Below, piece by piece: positions 10,297 to 24,654 of a stretch of DNA of 64,000 nucleotides (position 1 is its first letter; the number at the start of each line of letters is the position of its first letter). Source of the DNA: Sphaerosporella brunnea. Lineage: Eukaryota > Ascomycota > Pezizomycetes > Pezizales > Pyronemataceae. The stretch covers positions 1 through 64,000 of the forward strand of contig VXIS01000036.1 in NCBI GenBank assembly GCA_008704415.1, in the 5' to 3' direction. The notes under the pieces are model-generated. The model was not told where the DNA came from, made no database searches, and worked only from the letters and a program-made list of their open reading frames with translations. The translations under genes and the position numbers were made by a program.

Positions 10297-10789
10297 GTAC
10301 TCTCGTGCTGTCCTTGTATTGGTGCTGACGGGAGGCTAGTTATGTGGCTTATGGAAGGAAGCCTGCCCTTTTGGAAAAGTGAACGTGGACTTTCGTTTTT
10401 GAGCGCTTTTTTTTATCACGAATCAGGAGGTGCCAGTGCTGGTATTGAAGCCACGGTTTTTGAACGTAATGGTGGTGCACTGGTGATATGTAGACCTGGA
10501 GAAGCCGAAGACGTGACCACCCATCTAAGTAGATATTTCTAGTTAGACCTACAGCGGCCCTTTCTTGGTGGGAGAGAAGTGGGCAGCAGCCCATATGATA
10601 CGAACCACCATAGGATTGGCGCAGATCTAGAACTGAACCCATGGAAAAGGATGTTCCACAGGACATCTTGTTCAAACCAATAGCTAGGAGGCTGTCAAAC
10701 GAAAAAGTGGACAATAACAAGGGTGATATTCCTCCTAGTAACAGTTCGACAGCGTTGTTGCACACCTATTTTCATCTTTGATATTGACC
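10297..10789. other. Intergenic, nothing recognised
   Basis: Short frames only (10342-10542 plus, 10349-10765 minus), with no domain. Confidence 0.4.
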
Positions 10790-12335
10790 TACCGGGTTCC
10801 ATCGACATCAACAACGATGCCGGGATCAAACTCCACTCGACGATCAACTGCGAAGGTGAGTATTGCATGCACTCAGAAAAATATTTATGCGATATACAGA
10901 GAAGTCCCTACGCCTGTACCGACCGACAAAAGAAGAGAGAGCGACTGAGGAATAAAAACAAAAAAAGAGCCCGCCTTCAACGCAGCCTCAACGCCCACCG
11001 ACAACCCCGCCATCTTGGTGTTCAAACCCAGATCCACACCTGCATCGGCAAAGATGTTAGCGATAAGTCCGCTCAGCTCAGTGCCGGAATAGCTGCTCTT
11101 GTAGTATCCGCTCTTCTGTATGACAGTCTTGACCTGGCGCACAATCTTGGCGATCAACTCGGCATTCAACTCGGTAGACGCGTTGAGTTGCAGCCAGGCT
11201 GCAATCTTCTCCACGATCGGGCTCAACCGTGACGTCGACACCGGCGAACAGCGAGCTCAGCCCCTTGGTCGCTCAAGAGGTCCTGCTTGAAAACGGCTGG
11301 CGGAGTTCCGGTGGCAGCAGCCGCGGGGGGGGGGGGGGGGAAGCCACGGTGCTGGATGGGAAAATTATGGCCTCCAGGAGATGTCGATGTTCAGGCCAAG
11401 GTCCGTACATGCGTCGGAAGCAATGGCGCCGATGATTGCCGACAGCTCGGTGCTGGAGTGGGTGTTGCTGGAGTATCCGCCCTTCTCGATCTCGAGCACG
11501 ATCTTCGCGATCAAATCGGCAGTCAACTCGACATCACGCCCAAAATCTGGTCGACAATTGGACCGAGGGCAACGTCGAGCGTGATGCCGACGTCTTGAAC
11601 ACGGAGACATCAAGGGAGACCCCAGTCCAGGAAGCCGAACGGGTGCTAGTAGGGGAATAGCTTTGGACGGAAGAAGAAGCAGTAGGCTGCGCTCCACCAG
11701 CGGCGGTGGTGGTGGAAGTCGTATCGATTGGCTTGATTGTCGGCTTGAACAGGGGAACCGGTGGGTTGAGCTGCATAAGTGGTCGTAGGGAGGGTCATAT
11801 CGGTTCGCCACTTGGTAGAAGCCGTGGAAATAGTGGTCGGCTGCCCCCGAATAGGCGGTGCGGGTGCTTACGGTGGGTTGTTTCGCAACATTGCTAGACA
11901 GAGCTGTAGACTGCACCGCCTGGGTGGCGGTGTGGGTCTTGACGCCGGAAATCCTAGAAGTGGCCGCAGTCGGCAAGTTTGTCGAGGATGCGGAAAGGTC
12001 AGTTCCACCGACGGCCACCACCACCACCACCTTCAGCTGGACCACGACAAACTCGATGCAAGCATCGATTTCCAAGCTCAAGGCAAGAGCTTCGGTAAGG
12101 AGGACCTCGATCTCGGCACCAAGCTCGATGGTCAGGGCAAGGCCAGCAGCTTCAATCTTGGTCGTTAGCCGATTGACAATCAACTCAGCTTTGACTTCGG
12201 CGTTAACTCCGAGGTCGAGGGCGATGAGGCCGGGGAGTACAGGCACTCCTTGGAGAAGTGTCTTGACAAAGTTGTCGTGGGGGTCAGGACTATGTCTTTG
12301 GCACCAGACATGGAAGGAGGGTACACCCGAGGAAG
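10790..12335 (-). pseudogene. Repeat-containing hypothetical protein, probably decayed or unresolved splicing
   Basis: Minus-strand coding of biased composition lies in several frames (11365-12246, 10885-11241, with fragments between). At least two homologous modules are visible, each reading roughly 'PIV..I', 'EL.A.LIAKIV', 'GY.SS..S.TELS.LI..I.ADA..DLGLN', one near 11380-11600 and one near 11000-11230. A related Leu/Glu-rich stretch ('LTIELGAEIEVLLTEALAL') lies near 12050-12240. The segments are joined by Ser/Thr/Pro-rich sequence and a G13-14 run at 11328-11341. No start codon or single set of introns gives a continuous product, so I call it broken or unresolved. I do not recognise the family; module duplication is seen directly. 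Confidence 0.4.
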
Positions 12336-13248
12336 CGGCGCATGAGTAATCGGTGGGAGTAGCTACGGCCGTTGTTGGCTCTCATTTTGAATTTCGAAAA
12401 CAACGGACTTAAACCGGTGCTACACCGTGTACTGCGTGAAGGAGTGTGTGATGCCTCGTTCTCCGGGCCACCATCTCTGGTTGATATATATCCAGCAGTA
12501 CAGCACACTGCGGTCGGAGGTGTCGGAAAAAAAAGGGATGCCCACAAACTTCCGGATCCGTGTCCTTGCATGCCATGAGGAATCCAAACAACCAAAAGTG
12601 GAACCCCAGGGTCCGAGGCCGAAACCCAACATTCCCAACTGGTGAGTTTCCTGGGAAGCTCGTGGCCGGGTCGACGGAGATGGCGGATCCATTGCAAACA
12701 GTGCTGAATATCGATATCGATGGGGGGTCCTGGTCCAACCAGCTGCAGGGGAATTTGAATGGCCTGACTTGCGGGGGGGGGGGGGGACACTATCAATATT
12801 GCACGGCCCCCCAGCCTACGTTGAAGCAAGCTTTCACACATCCGCCTGTGGTCAGTTGTTTACGATGTGCCGCGCGGCACCAGCCCCGAACGCGGCGCTT
12901 TGTCGCGCCAAGTTGGACCAGCCCATGCTGCTAAGCGCGCCAAGGCGGCTAAAGCCGTCCGTCAGAGCTCGCGTGCGCGCCTCGGGAAAATCGGAGACTG
13001 TGCGTTAGCGTGGGATCGATGTGGTGGAAGGCGTCGTAAGGCTTCCCCCGTGCGGACAAAGAATAGCCCGATCCCGGCGATAAGATCGGCAGGACAGCGG
13101 TGCCTTGTGCTGAGTTCCCTGACAACCTTTTGCGGGTTGCCTTTTCAGGTTCAACTTGTTGAAATCCTGGCCCCCGCAAATCTCCCAAAAAGGCAATCCT
13201 AAAATGTTAGGAAAAATCCAGGCTGAGGCTGTCTAGACTCCCTTCAAT
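12336..13248. other. Intergenic, nothing recognised
   Basis: Small overlapping frames on both strands and a G run of about 14 at 12773-12786. No domain or repeat copy is identified. Confidence 0.4.
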
Positions 13249-13676
13249 TCATTTAAAGCAACTTGCATCCGCACCCATTCTCCGTGGATTTGCTTTCCTG
13301 ACCGGGTCACGCACAATGACTGCAGAGCCAGGGGGGATAAACGACGAGAAGGATCTGTCGACTCTATGCTGGCAAACAATTCTCCGAGGCGCTTCTATGG
13401 ACAGTACTATGAACAGTAAAATCCATTCGTACGAGGGAACCACGGGGAGTGCGGCGTCCTCAAACATCATGCACGGCTTTCCAAACTGCTCACCCAAGTG
13501 GCAAATACCAATGGTGTGCCTACAATCGCGACCAGCGAGAGTAGATGGGCCATGAGCCGACTCTTAGCCAGTCGCACGTTGCCGGTGCGGCCCAGCAAGC
13601 GTGGACGGGAGGAACCAGCAAGGCCAGATGAACCCATTCCAGGTAACCTCGTGTTGAACGAGCAGCCTTCCACCAT
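13249..13676 (-). pseudogene. Possible frameshifted membrane-protein fragment
   Basis: Two minus frames abut near 13490: 13467-13676 ending in a hydrophobic stretch 'LLSLVAIVGTPLVFATW', and 13249-13497 with a second one, 'YEWILLFIVLSIEAPRR', then 'DRSFSSFIPPGSAVIVRDP'. Read together with one frame change they form about 140 residues with two candidate membrane segments. I do not recognise the family, and no start or complete gene is visible. Confidence 0.3.
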
Positions 13677-14201
13677 TGAAAAAGAAACAAGAGTGTTTGA
13701 CCGTGATGATGGGTGGAAGTCTGCAGCTTTGTTGGCAGGGGTGATTGTGTGAGACGATGGAAGTCGTCTTAGTTCACTCTGCTTGCTACCATTTCAACAG
13801 CGTAGCGAGCGATCGTCAACGCTCTACCAAAAAACTCAGCATCGGTGCGGGCACACCGAGTGATTTGCTGTGAACTCCCGAGCAAAAGAGAGTGCCGACA
13901 CCTATGGGCGAGTTGCCGCCTATTGGTGTTTCTTTCCTCTCGCTGTACTATTGCAAGCCCTTGCCAGGCTCGATTAGATCTCCCATCATCACTCCCAACT
14001 TCCCAAATCCAGGGCACAGCTTAGCCCTCAACCCTCAACCCTCAAACCCTTTTTTCAAAGCCCGACTGAATGTTCAATTGCATTCCCCCCCCCCACTGAT
14101 CAAGCCCTCCCTACATCTTCGCCTCGGCCCATCCCCTCCTCCTTCTTCTTCTTCTCCCATGTTACTCGGTATTACTCACCGTAGCTTCTTTCGCGGTCGC
14201 C
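13677..14201. other. Intergenic, upstream of the acidic-protein gene
   Basis: No gene recognised. The last ~130 bp before the ATG at 14202 is pyrimidine-rich (CT and CTT tracts, 14090-14160), typical of fungal promoters and leaders. Confidence 0.45.
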
Positions 14202-14834
14202 ATGTGTCTCCACCTCCGCTTCAAGAAGAAGAAGAAAGCGCGCACACGCCCGAGCCGCGCCGACAAGGGCAAAGCCAAAGCCAAAGCAGTTGCCGCAGCA
14301 GCCAGCGGCGATGACGAAGCCGCCGAAAACCGTCGCAGCCTCGACGACGACGACGACGACGACGACGACGCCAGCAGCACGCGCGCCACCGCAGGAGACG
14401 ACGACGACGACGACGCAAGCCGCAGCGCCTCGAACAACAACAACAGCATCGACACCGACAGCGACGACGACGACGCCGCGTCCGACAGCAACGGCGGCCG
14501 CAGGCGCAGCCTCCTCCTGCTCCCGCCTCCCCCGCCGCCCGCCACACCAAGAGAAGCCTACCGCCGGCTCTACCGCAACGCCGTGCTCCGGCAGCTGCAG
14601 AGCAACCCCCACCTCAGCGACGAGGAGTGCGAGCAGCAAGTCTCGCAGTTTTTGGAGCGGGGGCTGGAGGATCTACCGCCGCTAGGAGCAGGAGGAGGAG
14701 CGGTAAGACTTGTGTTTAGGCTCGAGGTGCAGGAGCAGCCCGGGTGGAGGGTGTATCGCGATGCGCGCGGCGTTTTGAGGCGCATCACCAGGATGGAGAC
14801 GAGGTTTCGCGTGGCGCCCGCGGGGGAACTGTAA
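14202..14834 (+). CDS. Hypothetical low-complexity acidic protein (210 aa)
   Basis: Single uninterrupted ORF. Residues ~8-33 are Lys/Arg/Ala-rich and could be a nuclear targeting signal. Residues ~48-95 contain three poly-Asp tracts encoded by GAC/GAT repeats, with Ser/Asn linkers. A Pro run follows, then a non-repetitive C-terminal part from about residue 112: 'REAYRRLYRNAVLRQLQ', 'LSDEECEQQVSQFLERGLE', 'VFRLEVQEQPGWRVYRD'. The folded-looking C-terminus and the absence of stops through 633 bp of repeats favour a real gene. I do not recognise the family, and no function is assigned. Confidence 0.6.
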   Translation: MCLHLRFKKKKKARTRPSRADKGKAKAKAVAAAASGDDEAAENRRSLDDDDDDDDDASSTRATAGDDDDDDASRSASNNNNSIDTDSDDDDAASDSNGGRRRSLLLLPPPPPPATPREAYRRLYRNAVLRQLQSNPHLSDEECEQQVSQFLERGLEDLPPLGAGGGAVRLVFRLEVQEQPGWRVYRDARGVLRRITRMETRFRVAPAGEL

Positions 14835-15860
14835 GGCGCAGGGTTGCTTGCTGTTGTTTTTTTTGTAGCGATTTGGGCATGAATTGAAGCGTGCGATATG
14901 CTTGGAGTTAGGATCAGGGCTTTCCGCCTTAATGGGGGGCAAACAGCCTGTGATAGTAAGGTACCAACCACTTATACCACTATCAGACCGACCAAACCAG
15001 CTAGAGCTGAAGGTTGGTGAATAAGCAACATCTGTGCGAAGGGATCATTCTTAATCACTCGTATACATTGATTTTGATGAGACGAGATGTTTCGGGGCTT
15101 TTTTGTCCGTGAAGGCGTGATTAGCCATTCCCCCCCCCGTCCCATCAAGCCCTCAAACAGCCAAAATCAAGCATCTACGCCGAGAAGAAAAAAAAAAACC
15201 GCATATTTTTTACTACATACTACATAGTAGCAGTAGTAGTAGCAGCAGCAACAAAACAAGAAAAGAAGCCAGCCACCGCCACCTGGAACCCACGGCCATG
15301 TATCTATCTATCTGCGCGTTTATCTCTGCAAGAGACCAACCCCGACCCGGACCCAAAAAACATACATCCCTTCTTCCCCTTCTTCCCCAAAGCCCCAAAG
15401 CCCCAAAGAACGAGCATCCAACAACGACCCACCAGCCAGCAGCAGCGGCAGCCTACCCCCCCCCCCCCACCACGGGATTCAACCTAGGGGATTCGATACT
15501 TCGATACACAAAGCTGTCCCTTCCCCCCCGCCCTCCCACTGGATGGATGGACCACCCATCTGCGGCTATGGTCCAGACGCGACAACACTCACTCCCTGTT
15601 TAGCGCGCGCGCGTGTGCATACATAAACGGTACGGTACAGCTTCTTTCACCGTGCTCCCCCCCACACCCCACCCCCCAGCCCCCCAGCCCCCGAGCCCCC
15701 GACGGTGGGGGGTCTCCAAACATGTGTACAGCACGAATCGCAAGGAGCCACGTAACAAAATCGGTCATTCTAGAGTAGAAGTATATAGTACACAGCAACA
15801 AAAGCACCCATGAGAGAAGAAGAAGAAGAGAAGCCCCATCCCCAAAAACACCACATCACA
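14835..15860. other. Intergenic, microsatellite-rich
   Basis: This holds AGT/AGC repeats near 15226-15250, a C run near 15456-15468, and pyrimidine tracts near 15650-15700. No supported coding frame. Confidence 0.5.
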
Positions 15861-17096
15861 TCACCACGGCACGTCGGCGGCATGCGCGAACGCCAGCTCG
15901 TCGTACACCAGCGCCACGCGCGCCTGGGCGCACGCGGCCTCGCACGCGGCCCACAGCGTGCGCGCCTGCAGCTCCCTGATGCGAAACCCCGTGACCTCAA
16001 CCCTACGCAGGCCGCAGCACCGCCGCTCCTCCACGACGGCCAGCAAGTCGCGCAGGAACGCGCCGACGGCGCCCACGCCGTCGCCGTAGAAGCTCAGCGC
16101 CAGACACTGCAGCGGCGCCGCCGCCGCCGGCAGGATGCGGCCCAGCGAGCCCTCGCCGCGCAGCGCCTCGTCCACCAGCCAGCAGTAGTCCATCTTGAGC
16201 GCGCGCAGCGCGCCGAACGCGCGCAGCGACCCGAGCGCGTGCCGCGCCGGGTACCAGCGGTCCACCGACACCTCGAGCGTGCGCAGCGTGCCGTGCAGGT
16301 GCTGCAGCGCCCGCCCGAACGCGAGCCCGTGGAATTCGTCGCTGAGCGAGTGGTAGTGGAGCGCTTCCAGGCGCGGCGCGGCGCGCAGCAGCCGCTGCAG
16401 CTCGTGGTCGCCCAGCTGCGGCGACAGCAGCGTCATTGACCGCAGCGAAGCGTTCGGCCGTGCCGCCGAGAATACTTCTTCCCGCTCGTCTTCGTCGTCG
16501 TCGTCGTCATCGTCATCGGCGGCCGCTGGGGCCGCACACTTCGCGATTCGGGCCGTCTTGAGGTGGGGCGCGGCTTGCAGCAGCTGGAGCACCGTGCTGA
16601 AGGTTACGTCCGTGCAGTGCAGCGTTTGGAGCGTTGGAAGCGCCGCCATGGGCGCCGCGAGTGATGCGCGCGATATGTGCAGCGTCTTGAGATTCGTGAG
16701 GAGCGGAAGCAGCGATTGTGTGCTGCTGCCGCCGATCGGCCCGCTGATGCTCACCGTCTGCGTCAGCCCCGCGATGTCTGGCTGGGACTCGTGCAGGCGC
16801 AGGTAGGCGGCCATCCGCGAGGCTTCGAGGTGGCGGAATAGAAATGGCCGGGAAATGCGAGCGAAGCGGCGGTTGATGAGGCGGAGAGTGGCGGCGGGGT
16901 GGCGGCGGTGGTGGTGGTGGTTTGTGCGGGAGAGGTAGTAGCAGTAGTAGTAGCTATTGAAACCACCACCGCCATTATTCCCTTTCCCATTCCCTTTCTC
17001 ACTGCAGCAGCAGCAGACTTCCTTCGTGATCTCGAGAAGAATCTCTTCCGGCAGCGAGGTGAGCGTGGTCGTCGTCGTTGTTGTTGCCATCTCCAT
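15861..17096 (-). CDS. F-box / leucine-rich-repeat protein (411 aa)
   Basis: Single-exon gene. The N-terminus has an F-box start 'LTSLPEEILLEITKEV' at residues ~12-27. The second half, 'LRLINRRFARISRPFLFRHL', occurs near residues 71-90. F-box proteins recruit substrates to SCF ubiquitin ligases via Skp1. Between the two halves sits a low-complexity insert (CCCC, Gly/Asn, Tyr and His runs) encoded by triplet repeats. The rest is a series of leucine-rich segments ('LLTNLKTLHISRASL', 'LPTLQTLHCTDVTF', 'APRLEALHYHSLS', 'TLRTLEVSVDRWYP'). An Asp tract (~8 residues, GAC repeats) interrupts it near residue 198. It ends 'LAFAHAADVPW'. The substrate is unknown. The split F-box raises the question of whether Skp1 binding is preserved. 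Confidence 0.75.
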   Translation of the reverse strand: MEMATTTTTTTLTSLPEEILLEITKEVCCCCSEKGNGKGNNGGGGFNSYYYCYYLSRTNHHHHRRHPAATLRLINRRFARISRPFLFRHLEASRMAAYLRLHESQPDIAGLTQTVSISGPIGGSSTQSLLPLLTNLKTLHISRASLAAPMAALPTLQTLHCTDVTFSTVLQLLQAAPHLKTARIAKCAAPAAADDDDDDDDEDEREEVFSAARPNASLRSMTLLSPQLGDHELQRLLRAAPRLEALHYHSLSDEFHGLAFGRALQHLHGTLRTLEVSVDRWYPARHALGSLRAFGALRALKMDYCWLVDEALRGEGSLGRILPAAAAPLQCLALSFYGDGVGAVGAFLRDLLAVVEERRCCGLRRVEVTGFRIRELQARTLWAACEAACAQARVALVYDELAFAHAADVPW

Positions 17097-17589
17097 TTCC
17101 TTTCCTTGTGTTGATGCTATAGCTAGCTCTGTACTCTTGCAATGGCAGTTGAGTTGGGGGGGGGGGGGTGGATATATGGTGATGTTGCGTTACTTTTTGC
17201 TCATGTCCGTCCACGCGCGAGCGCGTGCGAGCGGTTAGTGCGGTCGCAACGTGTACCCGCCGCACTGGCTTTAGTGGCGAGGGATTTTGCTGCGTTATTG
17301 TTTTTTTTTTTTTTTTTTGCTGGACTGGACTGGACTCGTGATGTTATTGCTGTCGATCCAAAAAGCTGGGGTAATTGAAAAAAACCAATCGGGGTCAGCG
17401 GCCTCTCCGAAAGATTCCGAGAGGTCAGTTACTCGAGTGATTACATGTGATCGTTGCGTGTATGTGGACTGCTTTTTGATTAAACCGGCAGGTATTCACA
17501 CCATCTCGCATTTTATACCCAGCTCCCAACAAGTATCTACCCAACAAAACAAAGAAAAAAACAAGACAACTGCTCTAATCCGACTCAAA

Positions 17590-17633
<44 letters not shown>

Positions 17634-17660
17634 ACATCCGAAAGCAAGAAAAAAAGAAAC
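17097..17660. other. Intergenic with homopolymer tracts
   Basis: Promoter side of the F-box gene and 3' side of the mannosidase gene. A G run lies at 17157-17168, a T run near 17300-17318, and an A run of about 43 bases at 17590-17632, 30 bases downstream of the mannosidase stop codon. No gene is seen. Confidence 0.6.
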
Positions 17661-19629
17661 CTACGGTTGAATTCGAAACGGATGCGCCTCAGTGCTAAAA
17701 ACCCACTCGTCAAGGTTGGCAACGTCCTCATCGCAAAAAGCGAGCCAAAGATACTTGAGCGTCTCCGCGCCCCAAAAGCTTTCCGCCAGGTCCTCTCGAT
17801 TATCCTCACCGGGCGGCATGGTCACATCCCTAACCTCTGCGTACCCAAACGGCGCTTTCGTCGCCTTGACGTACGCGACGAACGCCTCCCACGCCCAGTC
17901 CTGGTATTTCTTGTCCCCGGTGATGCGGTACGCATAGAAGTAGCTCTCGACCGTTTCCGGGCGGAGCATGTATCGCGCGTCGGTAATCCACCAGCCTAGC
18001 TCCTGGAGCTGCTGCTCCTGCCCCTCACTCTGAGGCGCATACGCGCCGTCCCGGTCCGCAGGGATCCACTGCCAATATTCGGGGCCAATGCTGGTTTCGG
18101 TGGCGGCGTAGACGGCGCGGCAGGCTTTAACGAGTTCTGCGCCCATGCTAACGATCGAGGAGTCGGCCAGGTAGGCGCCACCTAACATCCAGTTCCCGCC
18201 GGTGAAGCACGCAAGGTGGCCCATCTCGTTGATCAGCCAGCCGTTGCGCCATTGGTGCAGCCAGTGATGCGCTTCGGTGTCGCCGTCCACACTCCGCCCC
18301 TGAAAAATCAGGTGCTCACGCGTGGATTTGACAGCCTGTAGCCAGCGGTCACGGTATTTTCCGGAGTGGGGGTCGGAGGGGATCATGATGTGTGCTTTGA
18401 TGAGGTACTAGAGAGGTGAGTGCGTGTTGTAGGGGATGGAGGAGAGAAGGTACCTCGTAGTAGCTGATGACGTTAGTGATGGAGTGTGATGCGGGAGGGG
18501 GAGCTTACGAGTCGTGGCCTGCACCCCAGCTGCGGTGGTGGTCAAACGGCGTGCCGGTCATGATATCCCACGGACCACTGGCAGACAGTCGTCAGCAATG
18601 CCCAGCACAACCAAGAGAGAAGCATACTCAATCAAACCTGGCCATTCCTCGACCCATCTGTGATCTGTCAGTCGCGCAACCCGGCCTCCAATCAGAAAGC
18701 ACTCACTTGGTATAAACCAACGGCTTCCAAGCCTTCGTAGCATTCTCTCCATAAATCTTCAATCCACTCAGCCTAGACAGTGCCATATTCTCCAACCAAT
18801 TACTGCCTGCCCTAGCCGGGCCAATAGTCGCATGTTCAAAGTGGGGATACGGCCTATCCTTTTCCTCCTCTCTGCAGCCGACTCCAGACGTAAAGTTGAT
18901 TCTGGGCCAGATCATTCCAGTGGGGGTATCGAAACCAGGCGCCAACTTATCAGCAAGGAACAAAGCCTGGGCGAGCAGCGCATCTCTATCCTTCTTCTCC
19001 ACCGGGCGGGAAAAGTTCGTGAACCCCGCATCCAGGAGGTCAACCGTAGAAACCAGCGAGCCGAGATACCGGATCGTAGTTTCGAAAGGATCCACCAAGT
19101 CCTCCGCCTTCGAGAAGTCGAGTTCATGGATCGAATAATTAAGGGCCTATCCAACATATCAGCACCCGACAAACAAAAAAAAAAAAAAAAAACTCACCAA
19201 CATAAACTCCTCCTCCAACCCCATCATGAGGGTAGTAGTAAGCGTATCCACCAGCGTAGCCGCCCACCCATTCCGACTGGTCCTGTTCCCGCCCGTGACC
19301 GGGCGCACCTCATCCATGCCCCACGCCGCCTTCCGATACTTCCAAAACGTGCGCTTCATCACCTGCCTGACGGCGTCTGCACGTTCCTTGTTTCCAGCGC
19401 CAGCTTTGCCGCCGTGATATCTGCGGAAATCAAACTGCACCGGCCGAGGCCTGGGCTTTGCGGCGTGCGGGTGCCCGAGAGGCGGCGTGTTGTGGTGTCC
19501 CACGAACACGCTGCTGTCGCTGCCGAAGCCCGGGTGCAGCAGGTAGAGTGTGCAGAGCGCGATTGCTGCCCAGAAGGCGAGCACCCGTAGGCGCGACGAG
19601 GGGCGCTGGAAGCTGCGGCCGGTGCCCAT
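17661..19629 (-). CDS. Class I alpha-1,2-mannosidase, glycoside hydrolase family 47 (575 aa)
   Basis: GH47 enzymes trim alpha-1,2-linked mannose from N-glycans in the ER or Golgi. Six exons on minus splice cleanly: 19629-19198, 19146-18707, 18657-18628, 18577-18509, 18463-18454, 18407-17661, total 575 codons plus stop. The protein has a short basic N-terminus, one membrane anchor at about residues 16-31 (type II topology), then the catalytic barrel. Family motifs: 'YRKAAWGMDEVRP', 'GWAATLVDTLTTTLMMG', 'LKIYGENATKAWKPL', 'WPGLIDGPWD' formed across intron 3, 'SYYEYLIKAHIM' formed across introns 4 and 5, 'GHLACFTGGNW', 'ESFWGAETLKYLWL' and the terminal 'FSTEAHPFR'. Exons 3 and 5 are only 30 and 10 nt. 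Intron 1 contains an 18-T run. Confidence 0.95.
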
Positions 19630-20243
19630 GGTGTTTGCAGTGTGTAAGGAGTGCCGTGGTGGGCATCAATTGTTGATGTTTGTTGGAGTGATGATGCTGG
19701 TGACGCGCGTACCCGGCAAGCACTGGCATAGGAGTGATCGCGTCTTGAGGAAGATCGGCTCCCTGTACGGCAAGTCCCGGCGTAGATCTCCGCCAGGAAA
19801 CGGAACCCGTAAAACGGAAATCGAAACCCTGAACGCAAACTAAAACACCAAGGCATTAAGCCTATCGTAGATTGCGTCTTACCGGCGTTATGTGAAGGAT
19901 GTAGCTCTGCCTCTCGAGTAGAGAAGCAAGCAAGTAGCTATCCAAACGCCAAACCGGGGGCAAAAGTCACCGGGTTTAACCAGCGGGCGGGGTTGGTTCT
20001 TAATGTCACAATTCCCACTCGTCTTATAGAAAAGAAGTATCTAGGAGGTATATGCCACTATGACATGCAACGCAAATAGCGAACCGCAAACCGCAAGAAA
20101 AAAAACAGACCCCGCAATCCCAATCCCGTATTAACGGACCCATTCGAACCGAATCCATGTGAAAAAGAAAAAGGAAAAGAAAAAGCAACCAAAGCGGAAC
20201 ACCATTATTACTCCCCGACCCGCAGAACAGATGGATGATGGAA
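19630..20243. other. Intergenic between mannosidase and aminotransferase
   Basis: Promoter side of the mannosidase and 3' side of the aminotransferase gene. No additional gene is recognised. Confidence 0.55.
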
Positions 20244-23490
<3,247 letters not shown>

Positions 23491-24654
23491 CTACCAATAT
23501 CCCCCGCTCCTCCTCAACCTCCACAGATGCCTGCTAGCCGGCAGTCGTCTCAGCCACAGCGCATACAGCAGCGCGCCCACCGCAGCACCGCTGAGATGTC
23601 CCAGATGGCCGATCCCCAGATCCGGAATGACGCCCGCAACGCCAGCAGCATCGAACGCCAACAGGCCAGCAAAGATGGTCCGGCTCGGCACCTCCATGGG
23701 CAGGAACAGCAATCCCCAAGTCGTCTGCGGCATTGCGATGGCAACCACCGACATCAGCCCCATCAACCCTGCCGAGCTCCCCATATTCGACGCGAACATC
23801 GCTTTGTACGCCGGATCGGCTGTCAACACCTGGCGCACCGCGACTTCGCCGGTGGGAAGCTGCACTTCGCGGAGGACTATCGCCGTGCCCTCACCCCGTC
23901 GCACTGCGTCTCCGTGTCGGTACACCTCAACGTGCGTGGTTATTGCTGCTGCACCGACGCCCGAGAGCGCCCATGCGGTCACTACCCGTGCTGCACCGAA
24001 CGCGGGGACCAAGAGTCGAAAAATCGACGTCATAGCCACTGTGCAGCACAGCAGGTGCACCGGGCTGCCGTGGAGGAACATGTACGTGCCCCAGGTCCAC
24101 CAGCGCCACTTCTCGGAGTGCTGCTGTCCGGCCAGCGGGACCTCCAAGTAGTCGAAGGCCGAGAAACTCATATGCTTCCGCACGGCGGCTGCGTACTCGC
24201 CGCGCCGCAGCCGGAACATCAGCAGCTGCAGCGCGTCGTAGGGGTGGTTAAGCCAAGCGTCCAGTTTCAGCGGCTTCCCGCTCAGGTGCGACAGCTCCGG
24301 AGGGTCGGGAACTGGCGGTAGCAGTTTCGTCGGGAATTGCAATGCGATGGTTGAGGGAACGGCGATTAGCAGGAAGGCGTACACTAGACGCCGGGCGGTT
24401 GCGTCGGACGGACTGGGCACTTCGGCTTCGGCTTCGTCATCGGAAGGCTCTTCTTCCATGCGTCGCCGCCAGGCTTCGGGGGTTTCGACCGGCTGCGCAG
24501 GGCGCGAGCGGGACACGGATGGGGAGGGTGGTGCCCTCCGGTTTTGGGCTGCGGTGCGCAGGGGCGCGAGACATTGAACGAGCGAGGGGAGGGGGATTGG
24601 GCGTGGCGGCGGCCGCAGGAGGGGAGCTCCGCGGCGGAGGAGTGGGCGGAACAT
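23491..24654 (-). CDS. Rhomboid-family intramembrane serine protease, probably mitochondrial (387 aa)
   Basis: Single-exon gene. The first ~45 residues are Arg/Pro/Leu-rich without acidic residues, as in a mitochondrial presequence. A transmembrane segment follows near residue 85-107 ('RLVYAFLLIAVPSTIALQF'). The rhomboid core shows 'TWGTYMFLHGSPVHLLCC', the active-site Ser region 'NMGSSAGLMGL' at about residue 290, and the catalytic His helix 'IGHLGHLSGAAVGALLYAL'. Rhomboids cleave within membranes; the mitochondrial type processes dynamin-like and peroxidase substrates in yeast. The protein is close in length to fungal mitochondrial rhomboids. The gene diverges from eIF3g over only ~350 bp, so the two likely share a bidirectional promoter. 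A long open frame on the opposite strand (23299-24321) is a composition shadow. Confidence 0.85.
   Translation of the reverse strand: MFRPLLRRGAPLLRPPPRPIPLPSLVQCLAPLRTAAQNRRAPPSPSVSRSRPAQPVETPEAWRRRMEEEPSDDEAEAEVPSPSDATARRLVYAFLLIAVPSTIALQFPTKLLPPVPDPPELSHLSGKPLKLDAWLNHPYDALQLLMFRLRRGEYAAAVRKHMSFSAFDYLEVPLAGQQHSEKWRWWTWGTYMFLHGSPVHLLCCTVAMTSIFRLLVPAFGAARVVTAWALSGVGAAAITTHVEVYRHGDAVRRGEGTAIVLREVQLPTGEVAVRQVLTADPAYKAMFASNMGSSAGLMGLMSVVAIAMPQTTWGLLFLPMEVPSRTIFAGLLAFDAAGVAGVIPDLGIGHLGHLSGAAVGALLYALWLRRLPASRHLWRLRRSGGYW

Noticed and set aside
14162..14639. Long minus-strand ORFs of Val/Ala/Ser runs
   Set aside because: They are antisense translations of the GAC repeats in the acidic-protein gene.
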